Shown piece after piece: positions 50,926 through 62,566 of a stretch of 64,000 nucleotides of DNA; position 1 is the stretch's first letter, and each line of letters begins with the position of its first letter. Made by a program: the position numbers and the translations under genes. Below the pieces are notes generated by a model. That model saw only the letters and a list, made by a program, of their open reading frames with translations, did no database searches and was not told the origin of the DNA. This stretch comes from Lamellibrachia satsuma (lineage: Eukaryota > Annelida > Polychaeta > Sabellida > Siboglinidae): assembly GCA_033239005.1 (NCBI GenBank), contig BSQZ01000006.1, forward strand, positions 1,982,501 through 2,046,500. The letters run 5' to 3'.

Positions 50926-51848
50926 TAGCTCTGTTTATTAAATTCTTTTGGGCGCATCCAGTAGTTTGATTACATTTGGGATGGCGTAATTCAAATATAC
51001 AAATGGGTTTTGTCTGCGGGCAATATGGAATATAAATTGTGTATGACGAGGTTTTTTTGCAATCTATCAATTGTTGAAACTATCTATATAGCATAGATAT
51101 TGAATGCGCTACTCTTCGCAGATCATATATTCATCAACATGGAAAAGCGACCTTTCTTTGAAAAACACTTCAAAAAGACTGGAATGTATATCATCACCGT
51201 AACACAAACTATGAACTAACGTTTCATGAAAACAAGCTGGCATTTTATTGGATTGCCATTCTTTTGATGAACATAGTTTACGCTCGAACTATCCCTCGTT
51301 GACGATTCACCACGCCGTCTATTTACATGACATTATTGATTGATATGTGTTAGAAGGTCTATCTATAACATTTACCCATTTTTTCCACCTTTCCTCTGCA
51401 TCTTCATAGTTTGTACAAGTAGAATGGTAAACAGTTTAATTTACGGTTGTGAATTGCGAGAAACTTAAAAAGAAATCGCCCAAGAAGACCATCATTCCCA
51501 ATGTTATGCCTGGGCGGGCGCCGGCTGCGGTTCTTAGATCTGGTCTAGAAGCTATTCCTTCCCTTTTGAAAAGTAATAAAAAAATACGGTGATGCCATAG
51601 GCGGCTTTAGCCTATCCTGTGGAACGTAAATCTAACGCGAAGGGTTTTAACATACTTTTTTATTGTTTCATGTGCTGGTATGACCACAAGTCGTGCATCG
51701 CCCTCGTGCCCTCGCACCCCCCCCCCACACACCACCCGCCGCAATTCCGCGTGTGTAGTGCTACCGTCTTTGACTTAGATATAGTGCTTAACTGTGACCT
51801 CCCGTTTGGTAAGCAAAACTACAAAGGATAACAGTCCATTCTAAACAT
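50926..51848. other. No gene recognized
   Basis: AT-rich, with a C-run (51716-51740). No features beyond short frames. Confidence 0.5.
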
Positions 51849-52090
51849 GCACATCCAGGCAGCGGAGGGAAGCCGTCACTCCCGTCAGCCACACCCAGGC
51901 AGTGGAGGGAAGCCGTCACTCCCGTCAGCCACACCCAGGCAGTTGAGGGAAGCCGTCACTCCCGTCAGCCACATGCAGGCAGTGGAGGGAAGCCGTCACT
52001 CCCGTCAGCCACACCCAGGCAGTGGAGGGAAGCCGTTATTCCCGTCAGCCACATCCAGGCAGTGGAGGGAAACCGTCACTCCCGTCAGCC
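51849..52090 (+). repeat. 40-bp minisatellite, 6 copies
   Basis: Unit CACACCCAGGCAGTGGAGGG, AAGCCGTCACTCCCGTCAGC, nearly identical copies, about 100 bp from the end of interspersed family copy 3. Confidence 0.95.
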
Positions 52091-52194
52091 CCGCACTGAG
52101 GGTCATCGAAGTTAACCATTTATGGTGTCCAGTCTTTTTGAACACAACGATCTGGAAATATAGGGTTTTGACAATATTCGTTACGTTTGCATTA

Positions 52195-53115
52195 TAGGTT
52201 AAAGGTGCTTAATCAATTCGATTTGTTTGCTAGTCTCATTTCAAATTAAATTTGCGAAAAACCAAACCTACCTAGTATCCACTACAACGTACTAGTTCGT
52301 TTGTTCAACTTTTGTGCGTAGTTTTTGTGAAATCATCGGACAAACTAATGAATTAGTTAATGCTTGTTCAAGCATTTACTGAAGTGAAAACCGAAATGCT
52401 GAAAAATCACGTTTTTTTCCTTGGTGAAATTTCGTAACTTTGTCATGTGATCGGCGAGAGGATGGAGGTCACGTCCATGATCAGCATTAAACCACACAGT
52501 GTTTACCATTTTGGATATCCACTGTTTTTTGCCCTTACCATATCTAACGACTAAAGTAAATTCTTTCGATTATTTGAAAAAAAATAGGCATTTTTTTATT
52601 AAATTGACTGCGGATGTTACATAAACTATTCGTACGCTATACATTTGGACATCACTGATCCAGATTTACGATAGGCTAAATCAGTCGAGGAAGCAGTTTT
52701 AACTTATACTGTTGGCGCTCACAACCACGTCGCGCACAGCACAACGCCGAATCCTGGATCCACCATAAGCTGATCCATAATCCAAACTCGTGTTGGATAT
52801 TACACAGCTTTAACCGTTGCGGCGACCGAGTATGCGTTGCCTTTGGTCAGAGGCTATTAGCGGGCCTACTCCGCAGGAGTTTTCCAACACCTCGCGGTAC
52901 GCTCACCACACAGAGAATGAACGAAAGACAGTTCGCGTCACCAAGTCGGGTCATTGTACCTCCAGCAATGACTAACAAAGCTGCTAAGCGCTTCTGAGAA
53001 ATACCAGTAGTTGTCCCAAGCTAACAAAGACAGCCGAGGAGTCACGCGTGAGGACGGGTCGTATCCGCGCGACCACGTTTGTTTCTTCTGAGTAGCACAC
53101 CTCCGTAGAAATAAT
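52195..53115 (-). repeat. Unclassified interspersed family, copy 3
   Basis: Reverse complement is colinear with 31337-32025: CTACGGAGGTGT at the far end (53100), CTGATTTAGCCTATCG near 52680, AAATCGAATTGATTAAGC at 52215. The best conserved part is 52195-52690; 52700-53090 is longer and more GC-rich than in copy 1, perhaps with unrelated sequence inserted. Confidence 0.7.
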
Positions 53116-53199
53116 CAAAATGTCATAGTACAATCGAAATAATGAACGCAATTCGATTTATGCCATATTTGCAGTACATAAAACTCCAGTCGTAATACT

Positions 53200-53634
53200 C
53201 TGTTTGGCGTGTACTTTTGCCGACTGTAGTACGCGAGTAAAGCGCACGTTGTGAACACGAGCGGGCACGCTCGTCACCGTTGGCCGCGCACGCAGACTCG
53301 CAAACGAGTAGCGTTCAGCGGAGCGTAAAAACCGGTTTCATTGGTGGCCGGGGAACGTGCTCCTATTTCCGTCTAGGCGGACGCAGTGTGGCGGAACACG
53401 CGTGGACACACAGCAGCTCGCCGCTGGACTCCCACTGGTTCTGCCTTCAGCGAACCGGCCGCTTCGTCTTCACTCGCCTCTGTCAGCCACTGTCTTCGGG
53501 CATCGGGATTTCGCGCTGTGGACAGCTCCTAAGTCCGTGAATCGGCGTGCGCGTAGCTCGGTGTTAGAGTACGGGCTGGCACCACTTCTCGGCAGCTTTC
53601 GACTACAGCATAGTTTTCGCAGCCAGGACTCTAA
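53200..53634 (+). promoter_or_regulatory. Candidate CpG-island promoter and first non-coding exon
   Basis: 53200-53640 is strongly CpG-rich in an AT-rich region and ends in GACTCTAAG|GTGAGTCTT, a near-perfect splice donor at 53634/53635. No ATG opens a frame reaching the donor (the 105-codon frame here begins with GTG), so the exon would be 5' UTR. ATTGGTGG at 53341 is a possible inverted CCAAT box. Inference: a gene begins here and runs rightward with a long first intron. No downstream exon was confirmed. Confidence 0.42.
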
Positions 53635-54030
53635 GGTGAGTCTTAACTCCGTCGAGAACTGTAATCCGCGATGAATTGTGTTGCGTCGCGGCTTACAGAG
53701 CCAACGCGTTGTATGAGATTGACGAGTGTGTCGCTCGCTGCATTCTAGAACATGCGGTGATGGTAGGCGCTATCAAACGTCGTATTCTCGTTCATCATAT
53801 CCCATTCGGTTTAGGTAATTATTACATGCAATTACCTATATGTTTATGGCTTTATGTGAGTAGCCTGGAGTGACGTTAGTTGTATTAGTTGTAGGTACAG
53901 TTAGAATTTGTTCAATGTATATACTACCCAGAGAAGTCGAGATGACTTTGGAATGAACAGCGTTGTCGGTGGTGAAGTGTAATGCGCTTTGAACAGTCCC
54001 AAGGATACCGCGATATATCAAAACAGATGC
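53635..54030. other. No gene recognized
   Basis: Mixed sequence following the candidate donor; possibly intron. Confidence 0.4.
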
Positions 54031-54390
54031 CTGTCCTGGGGGTGGGGGGGGGGGTGGTGGTTCGAACGAACCCCACTTTTTACAAGAAATTTTTTTAACT
54101 GTTACATTTCTCAGAAATCATCATTTATCTTTTATATTTATGCTGCCCCATTTTAAATTGATCCAATACATTCTTCGTTGTTCCGTTCGAACGAACCCCA
54201 TTTTTTACAAGAAATTTGTTTAACTGTTACATTTTTCAGAAATCATCCCAGAAATCCCCGACTGATTGCATACGCTCGAACCCCCTTTTCCAAACCCTGA
54301 GGACGGGCCTGAAGAACGTACTTTTATCTTTTACATTTATGCTGCCCAATTTTTAATAGACCCAATACATTCTTTGTTGTTCTGTAAGAA
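54030..54390. repeat. Degenerate interspersed repeat with interleaved duplications
   Basis: Starts with a G-run (54040-54056). TTCGAACGAACCCC...TTTACAAGAAATTT occurs at 54061 and 54186, and TATCTTTTAYATTTATGCTG ... CAATACATTCTTYGTTGTTC at 54128 and 54325. Probably a rearranged DNA transposon remnant. Confidence 0.55.
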
Positions 54391-54552
54391 TCGTGCTGCC
54401 AGAAAGATCGTCCGTCCCTTTGACCAAATCAGTGAATAATCAGGACCAGTTTGCCAATAACATGCAAGATCGCCAGTTGATAAAACGATTCTCGTTTAGA
54501 TGTTTATCAACATGTTTTGCGAGGTTCATTATTAGTCCTATATGATTATATC

Positions 54553-55020
54553 GCTGGCGTAGGTCCTCTCTTCAGTTCTGCGGTTGTAGCTGGCGTAGGC
54601 CCTCTCTTCCGTTCTGCGGTTGTAGCTGGCGTAGGTCCTCTTTTCCGTTTTGCGGTTGTAGCTGGCGTAGGTCCTCTCTTCCGTTTTGCGGTTGTAGCTG
54701 GCGTAGGGCCTCTCTTCCGTTCTGCGGTTGTAGTTGGCGTAGGGCCTCTCTTCCGTTCTGCGGTTGTAGCTGGCGTAGGTCCTCTCTTCCGTTTTGCGAT
54801 TGTAGCTGGCGTAGGTCCTCTCTTCCGTTCTGCGGTTGTAGCTGGCGTAGGCCCTCTCTTCCGTTCTGTGGTTGTGGCTGGCGTAGGTCCTCTCTTCCGT
54901 TCTGCGGTTGAAGCTGGCGTAGGTCCTCTCTTCCGTTCTGCGGTTGTAGCTGGCGTAGGCCCTCTCTTCCGTTCTACGGTTGTAGCTGGCGTAGGCCCTC
55001 TCTTCCGTTTTGCGGTTGTA
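54553..55020 (+). repeat. 36-bp minisatellite, 13 copies
   Basis: Unit GTTGTAGCTGGCGTAGGYCC, TCTCTTCCGTTYTGCG. No indels; both strands remain open for 160-177 codons (12-residue repeats). The plus frame starts before the array without a convincing Kozak or signal peptide, so a minisatellite is the preferred call. Confidence 0.95.
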
Positions 55021-57330
55021 TTCGTCACGCCCGCAGTACGTAGCAGTTAATCATACATTAAATAATGGAATTTTCCGAACTAACGTTCGCATCATTCGTA
55101 AACCATACAAAGGCAATGTAAAGGTCAGGCAGTGAAATAATAAAAATAGTTTGCGACACAACTGTGACGTTTAGAAGTTTTGTTTACAAAAATTGACAGC
55201 TGTCAGTCAGTGCCACGGATGACGAGGGCGTCGAGGCAATCCCATATTTTTTTTAAAACTAAATTGTTACGCAAATATGTATATATACTAGTTTCCCCAA
55301 ATTAAAAAGTACACAAATTAAATGTAAAATCACGATTGCATATTGTATATAAATTAAATCACGTAAATAATGCTATCGATACCGCGAAATCTCACGCGCC
55401 GACTAATCGATGTTGCTGTGCAGATCAAGGCAAAGCTGAGCTTGTAACTTTGTCTTTTTTTCTCGGCATAGTGGTTTGAGCATTATATAAACAACAATCT
55501 AAAGTACACATGTTAATGCTAAATTTTATATTACTGTGCGCATTCCATACTCTTGAAGCGTTCAAAAGTCTCAGTATTGCGACGTTAGGGGAACCTGTAT
55601 TGCCGCCATGCTGTAGCAGACGACAGCAGACGACTTATCTTGTCATCACGATCTCGTGACTCACCTATACGTACAGCTTTGCCTTTCGATGGGATGCTAC
55701 TTTCAAAGTGTACGGACGAAATGGTAAGCTACAGAAAAGAGTTGGCCATTTGTGCGAACTAATGATCACTGTGTCAATGACTGAACTTCAGTCTTACATG
55801 CAGTGCTCTATGTCTTATTGGAAGACGGACTGTCTTACGTTAGTGGGTATAGCGCCCGTCACCGTGTGTCTGTCGGCTGCGTCTGATCTAATTACTCCAG
55901 GCACTGTGTTCTAGATGACATTGAATGCAGAAGCACTGATCAAGGCCTGTCACACAGTCCTGTGTCCATATGAGATTGATGAGACGCCGACCTGCATGGC
56001 CAGGCAGGGAGTGGGAGGGGAGGTCACCAGGAGCTCACTCACAGCCAAGGCAAAGGGAAATTGTGATTGTTAAGCCAGGTGTTTGATGCTAGCTTCGGTT
56101 GCAAACAATATATATTGATGTCCATTGCTTCAATAGAAGGTGTCTGGTCATCGGGAATAACTCCTTGCCCTTTCCTGTGCAGGGTCAAGAGGTCAGCACC
56201 GTGTTTCACATGTCTAACGCTACCAAGACAACATTTCGTCTCGAAAACAAAGTGAATCATTTGTACTGTTATAGAAACTGTATTTATTTTCTTAGATAAC
56301 CACTGGGGCATGAACAATTGAGGGATATTGTTATGGAACGTTGTGAATCCAGTTTTTAAAAACATTTGGTCAGAAAGTAGTTTCGAATAACATGGACCAT
56401 TGTGAAATGAGATTATAAACTTATTTCAAAAGGATGCTACTTAATAATGTTTGAAACCAGAACAGTAAGAACAGTGTCGTGGGAACCCCATTAGACTGCC
56501 AGCTTGATAACAGATAGCATTCCCAGAGTGCCACAGGTGTTTACATTTTTTAAAGCCAAGTCTAAACGTAAAAAGAATTTGGACAAAAACCTGTCTGAAC
56601 ACCACTGTCTTGTTATGTGTTGAATTGCTGTCTTATCTCACATCAGCATGTTACCAACCCATGTGTCACGCTGTATGACCCCCATTTTGTGGCACAGATA
56701 TGATATCTACGACATCCTGTGCGATACGTTTACCTATTGTCTGTCACACACTGGATCTGCATTGCTGAAGCTGAGAGTCTCTGCCCAGGGCAGGTAGCAG
56801 CATTATGAGTCAGGCCAGACACCTTTGTTCTTTGTCCCCAAGCAGACTTAGCAAACAACCGCTTTATTCCTGTTTCTCAGAAAAACCCTCACGCAGGAAT
56901 TCCTTTTCACAAAGCCGTGTCAGCGGGCACTGCTTTTCATGGTGTGAACATGGAAAGCAAGTTGATGTGTGCATGAAAGGGGCATTTTTTTGGCAGCTGT
57001 AGCTTTCATTTAAGTTCTTGTAGTCGCACAGCTTAGGTCAGCTGGAGGCCCTTTCACAGTTGCAGCATTCTATGAAGAGTTCTATTCACCGGTCTGCCAC
57101 GACAGGCTGGAATGTTCTGGAGCATGCCGTTTTTACAGGACATGGTTTAGGATTGTTTGTCTAGGGTTCTACAAGGCATCTAACAAGTCTGGATGCATCT
57201 GGACCATGTCAATTTCACTGGATATTGTTTAGAATTGTGTGTTAGAAACTCCTTATTACACTAATAGTGTCCCTGATAGTGTGGTGTAAATGGTATCTTG
57301 TTCTCTGTCTCAGCACTTTCATAACTGAAC
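55021..57330. other. Mostly single-copy sequence, weak exon candidate
   Basis: AT-rich to 55560, then more balanced composition. A 48-bp segment at 55675-55722 is framed by ACGTACAG on the left and GTAAGC on the right, a possible plus-strand exon, but I could not confirm a frame. Otherwise no repeat or domain recognized. Confidence 0.35.
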
Positions 57331-57334
57331 TTTG

Positions 57335-57435
57335 AAGAGCTGTATTAATTACAATCACATGCCTGTTTCTATTGTTGTAGGCCTTTACTATTATTAGCTG
57401 TATTAATTACAATCACATGCCTATTATTAGCTGTT
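57335..57435. repeat. Tandem duplication of about 40 bp
   Basis: AGCTGTATTAATTACAATCA-CATGCCT occurs at 57339 and 57397. Confidence 0.85.
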
Positions 57436-57652
57436 TTGTGTGAACAAAGCGTAATCAGCAAAATGTATATATAATTATATACATTTCAAATCCAAAGGTA
57501 CGATACCATCCATGTATTCAAAATGCATCAAATCTGTCTGACATATACACCATTTTTTTTCTCTAATTTTGTGCTACAATTTGTATGCACATTTGCATAA
57601 TTTTTTATGACAAGTATAAAACAATAAAAATTGTAGATTACAGTCAGTATAT

Positions 57653-57727
57653 GCTATGTACTTATCTATGTACTTATCTATGTACTTATCTATGTACTTA
57701 TCTATGTACTTATCTATGTACTTATTT
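57653..57727 (+). repeat. 12-bp minisatellite (TATGTACTTATC)n, 6 copies
   Basis: Six nearly exact copies in AT-rich DNA. Confidence 0.95.
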
Positions 57728-59225
57728 ACACAAAAGCATATATGATAGGTTTCGGTATAGTCAGTTTCTGATCATTTAAATGAATCGGTAAGTGGTAAAC
57801 TTTATACGTTAAATTTGTTGTATATGTAATGAAAGGTTCTATTGGTAAAACATAGCTATTTATGTCAATGTGTAGAAAAGCTTCAAGCAGCGCAGGATGC
57901 TGGTGTTGTGTCTCTTAATGGTCTAAAGTTTGTCAGGTTTTAGCATCTCCTCACTTAGCAATTCCTGTTTACATGCAGGAATCGTCAGCTTGAAAGAATC
58001 ACATAAAGTATCCATGCAAGAGGCTGTTGGATTTTATTACTTGTGGGTTGCTGAAGTGTCATTTAAAGCATTGTCATTTTAATGATAACTTGCCACCCTG
58101 CTGTTTTGCCTTCATTGGTATGCCTTTAGGTCTGATTTATGGCCCAGGTTTCTGGTTATATTGCAGAATTCAACATTACAGCCTGCTTGACGGCACTTTC
58201 ATTTTTGCACAGTTAACTCTAATTTGAAAACATGGAATTAGTTCTAGAAATAGAATTGTTTTAGAAATGCTATGAACTATGCTGTTTTTGGCCATTAGTT
58301 TGTAAACATGATTAACATATTTCCTAGCGATAACATCTAGTAGAATTACAATAATTCAGCAATAACATTTTCCATTTTCAAGCATCATATTTTCTGTTTT
58401 GTTTTCAATGACTGACATTCGGCTCAATAATGGTGATTAAATCTGGCCAAGATTCTTTCACTTAGCAAAGTCATGTTTCATAGTTTATATCTGTTCAGCA
58501 TTCTCCATATGTCTGCATGCATTTCATCAGTTTCTTAGCATAGTTTGATGAGCAGACATCTTTTGTAGGTGTTGTCTGGAGACCAGGGAAATGAGAGGGA
58601 AGTTGCGTGTAATGGGTGGGGTGCTTTCAAAAGGTTTGCTTTATCTGTACAGGGTTATTGAGTATGTTGCCTTCCCATTGTGCTGCTATCTGCAGTCTCA
58701 ATGACACTGTGGGTCAGTTTCACTAATTAGTGTTGACAGGCTCCTGTAGCACAGTCCAGACATGGTTCAGTGGTTACAGTGGTCAGTGGTAGCCCATTAC
58801 AGGGGGAAATCACTCAGACACACATCCAAGTGGGGAGAGCTCCATCCCAACATATTAAGTAGAGGGCTGTTGCTATTGCAAAGGACCAAGGACGAGAGTC
58901 CAGAAAATCCAGAGCAGCCCAATTTTATTTATTTCTTTAATTGTTTATTTATTCCTTACTCATTTATTAATTCCTGACATTTATTTACTTGTTTATTTAT
59001 TTATTTGTTTATTTACTTATTTGTTTACTTGTTTATTTATTTACAAATTTATTAGCAAGTTTATTTTCATATATATATAAATGCGTCTGTCAATATACCT
59101 TATTGGTCTCCCTGGGGGCCTTAGAAAAAAGCTTTGAGTGCCTTGACATTAAGCTTTTGATTCCAGTGGCCCAGGATATTTGAACAGTTACTGGCTCCCA
59201 AAAAAGGTACTGGCCTGAAATTTTA
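57728..59225. other. Single-copy sequence, no gene recognized
   Basis: A TTTATTTA-rich low-complexity tract lies at 58918-59065. Otherwise no feature. Confidence 0.5.
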
Positions 59226-59229
59226 TGCA

Positions 59230-59484
59230 GATATAAATTTATTTAAAAAACACAGACAATTTGTACAATACGTCACATTACAAGTTGAAATTAGCACTGA
59301 CAATTTATTGTCATACAGCTAAGGGCACTAGAATGTCATCTTCAATGTCATCATCACATCCCTTGCTGGTCCAGTCCTCCAGTCTGTCACTTCCCACCTC
59401 CAGTCGGTCTCCTCGTAGGCTCCCACTGCTGCTTGTGCACCCCCTGGCTTTTGATTTATTGTTGCATGAAAATTTCCACCTCAA
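59230..59484 (-). CDS. Candidate 3'-terminal exon, unknown protein (minus strand)
   Basis: The minus-strand frame reads 'WKFSCNNKSKARGC', 'TSSSGSLRGDRLEVGSDRLE', 'DWTSKGCDDDIEDDILVPLA' and V, then TGA at about 59300. AATAAA follows within 5 bp of the stop and a second AATAAA is at 59243-59238, so this looks like the end of a transcript. A plausible acceptor (TTTCTTGAATTTTACATTTGAG) would start the exon near 59483, though the true acceptor is uncertain. The tail is Ser-rich then acidic. I do not recognize the protein. The opposite strand has an 87-codon frame that is probably its shadow. Coordinates include the presumed 3' UTR. Confidence 0.35.
59238..59243 (-). terminator. Polyadenylation signal AATAAA (minus strand)
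   Basis: TTTATT on the plus strand, about 55 bp past the candidate stop; another AATAAA lies immediately after the stop. Confidence 0.35.
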
Positions 59485-59489
59485 ATGTA

Positions 59490-60237
59490 AAATTCAAGAA
59501 ATTGGGAATGCATCTTTCAAATGAGACACTAAAAGTCCCTTTTACCTGATGGTTATACACATTGGGTTAATAAATATGTAACCCATTGTGGACTTGCAGA
59601 GTCACTGCTGTCCCCCTAAAACATGGGCCACAGTAGAGGTATACATGCCTTGAAATGTTAACCAGCTTGCTGAAGATTGAATGAACGATGCCTTGTATGA
59701 AGGGCCCCAGGGAGACTAGTGTCATATACGCTGATGAGAACACCTGTATTTAAATGAAAATAACTAACAAACTCTGTCATCATTGCCACCGGGGTATTCA
59801 ATTACACAACAGTTCATGTTAATTTTCCCAAGCGCTTCAGAGTCAAAAATAACTGTCATAGTGACAACATTCAAAGGGTGTGTGCGACTTCAACAGAGTG
59901 ATCACCTCGGGGCAGGAACACTAAATTCTTAACACTTCCGTCAAGGGCACAGGGTGGGGAGGTGTAGCAAGATGACACACAAATACCCCTCACAACTCAG
60001 AACAGTAGCTCCATTTAGCTTGACACAATGGCTGCCATTTACCCACACACAATGCCTATCTGGTTTGTAGCCCTGCAATGTTTATGCCTATTATTATTAT
60101 TCAACATGTTTTACACCAGAAAATATGTGTTGTGTTTGGTACAATGATGGCGTGATTGTATCGTATTCCTGATTTCTAAGATAGAAGATGATTCATTTTG
60201 TTGTACATGTGTTAATATGATTAAGAACTGCACTGAC
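59490..60237. other. Presumed intron or spacer
   Basis: No repeats or coding signals recognized. Confidence 0.45.
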
Positions 60238-60380
60238 AGTGGCGTTTCTAGGATTTCTCAAAGGAGGGCCAAGTTTACTCACCCATTAGTTTACCCTGCT
60301 ACCATATAGTGGCACAACAAATTACATACAGGAAAACAAAAATTTAGCCAAAGGGGGCCATGGTCCAATGACATTATTAT
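60238..60380. mobile_element. Truncated hAT-like end
   Basis: Begins CAGTGGCGTTTCTAGGATTT, close to the CAGTGGCGTATTT terminus of the MITE at 34052, followed by AGGAGGGCCAAG and later AAAGGGGGCCATGG. No matching right terminus was found. Confidence 0.5.
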
Positions 60381-61712
60381 AAGAATCGCATTATTATAAT
60401 TCAAAGAAATTGACAATAAATGGATGGTTGTTGATTATTTATTATATAAACATTTATGGGCGTTTATTATTTGCAAGCCATTGTTATGTAGATAAACTGG
60501 TGGTCAAGAGATTATGTTTTATAAGCTCCCACGATAACCTTAAATCAGGAGTGGATACCTGGAGATAGAAACCAAAGAGAAGATTAGAGGCCAGCCAAAC
60601 TCAAAGGAAGTCCAGCCAGATTTTAGAGGTTGTAGTGTGTAGCTTGATAGCAGTCATCAAGAAACTATGGGCATTGTAGGCATCATCCATTCTATAGATT
60701 GTGTCAGGTTTGGGTAAAATTATCAGTGAATTTAACCAGTACTGATAGATCGTCACAGAGATATGGTAGATTTCTGTGATGCACCCATTTACTTTGTCTT
60801 TTCAGCCATTGTCGTCTTTGTACTAGTTTGTAGATTGTTATATAGTGTGTAGTTTGATCTAGATTGCTGTGTCAGGTTTGATGGAAGACAGGCGCTGCTT
60901 AGGACAAAATATGCAGTTTGGTATGCATAGAGCAACAACATAAGAAGAAGTTACATTAAAGTGGCACTTATCAATATTAAATCAAATTACCTGCTTCTGA
61001 GCCTAATGGCTCATATGATTGGTGCTATATATGTATTCATAGCCTAAAGCTGATGGGAATTTAGCTGATGGAATTTAAATTCCTCCTCAAAGTGCTAGCA
61101 TGTCACATTTAAACCTCTTAACAACAGGAGACAGTAATTTGTTCATTTAACCGAGAGAACTGAGACAATCAATTCTTGCCAAAGATGTTTGAATTTATAG
61201 CAGTAATGAGCAAGTTTTGGCCTCTCCAGCATAAATGTATTCTGGCCACACCCTGTAGTTATATTAACACCATGCACTGTAACACACACCCTGCATTTAT
61301 TATAACACCATATAACACACACCATGTTTATATAACCACTTCAAATGTGATTGTAAAATATATGGATTGGAACAAGTTCATTAATATAATTATTAATTAT
61401 ACTGCTTTTACTGAAATGGATAAATGAAATATGCTTCATGTAGATGCATAAAAGAGTAAGACAATATTAAAGAGTAAAAACAATATTTTAGCTGATGGTT
61501 AGTATTTTTGGCACATTAATTAAGCTGTTCAAATCTATTTCTGGTGCATGTTTTTAACAGCAGCTTTTATTTGTTAAAAAAAGCACATGCACTATTTTTA
61601 TCTAGTTTAATCTGCTTTATATTTAAATGTGTAAATGGTACCTTGTGTTTCCGTTTGCCGTAGTGTTACCAGTTAACACAGTCTGTTAGAAATTGATGAC
61701 ATCTGACAACTT
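60381..61712. other. Presumed intron or spacer
   Basis: AT-rich single-copy sequence, with ACACACCCTGCATTTAT / ACACACCATGTTTATAT near-duplicates at 61282-61337. No gene recognized. Confidence 0.45.
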
Positions 61713-61798
61713 ACGGTCAGCAGAGCAGTGTACATAGCAATTAATTCGTCCAGGTATTTTGCCTCTTTGAAGTTGGATGTCAAAGGCTCATAAATCTT
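61713..61798 (-). CDS. Candidate internal exon, unknown protein (minus strand)
   Basis: Minus-strand frame 'KIYEPLTSNFKEAKYLDELI' continued by 'AMYTALLT' ends exactly at ACC|GTAAGT, a consensus donor (61712). Codon content is protein-like. The acceptor side is weak (AACAACAG|C or GCAAG|ATT, without a pyrimidine tract). Just upstream another minus-strand frame reads 'FIDSKNAALNGVRLGLVFTV', which would join if one base were added, so this may instead be a frameshifted relic. Product not recognized. Confidence 0.35.
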
Positions 61799-62398
61799 GC
61801 TGTTGTTTTACTCACTGTGAATACTAAACCGAGTCTTACACCATTTAGTGCAGCGTTCTTGGAGTCAATGAAACGTGGGAAGAAATGCACGTAGTTGTTT
61901 CTGCGTACACATGGGACTCTGTGACATGCTGGTGACAAGTGCTTTGTCCAAATTGCCATATTTGTATACATTGTCTGCTGTAATACTAATAGTCCATTGG
62001 GTGCAGTGAAACATAAAGCACTTTCTTCCTCTCACAGTAAGTAAATCCCCAAGGCTATTTGAACAGCGATTAGTTGTGTATGCCTAGTGTGGTCTTTACG
62101 GTCATAATAGAAGATACATAACAAGATTCATTTGGAACTTCTCTACTCAGAAAGGTGTTCTAAATGCAGCTTTTATTGTTGCAAAGTATTTGATTTCCTT
62201 GTGTAGAGTCACTGAGTCTTGAAACAGGTATGGAGGACAGTGGTTTTATGTTGACAGGTGTGATAAACTTCTTCCATACCCTGCAGAGACATTGATGTCC
62301 AAGTGGCATGTAGCAGTTTTTCACAGATGTGACCAGTTAACTGTTCAGATGTCCCACTTTCTTAGAACAGAACATAAGTGATGTTGACATTTGCTCAC
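61799..62398. other. Presumed intron or spacer
   Basis: No clear feature apart from the possible upstream extension of the 61.7 kb exon (61800-61990, minus strand). Confidence 0.4.
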
Positions 62399-62448
62399 CT
62401 GCAGAAGGTGATAGCATAAATCTAATCCGAACGACAGTTATGTGACTA
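62399..62448 (-). CDS. Candidate 50-nt exon (minus strand)
   Basis: Bounded by CCCCTTTCAAAAACAG| (acceptor) and CTGCAG|GTGAGC (strong donor). The open frame reads 'SHITVVRIRFMLSPSA'. Its exit phase (1 nt) does not fit the 61.7 kb candidate directly, so another exon or another acceptor would be needed. Confidence 0.25.
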
Positions 62449-62566
62449 CTGTTTTTGAAAGGGGTTTATATATTGGTCTGCAGAACATTCATTATGCAAA
62501 GCAGACAGACTGCCACAGCAAAAACAATATCTTATGCGTATAATTTAACATTGTCTATGAAAGAAC

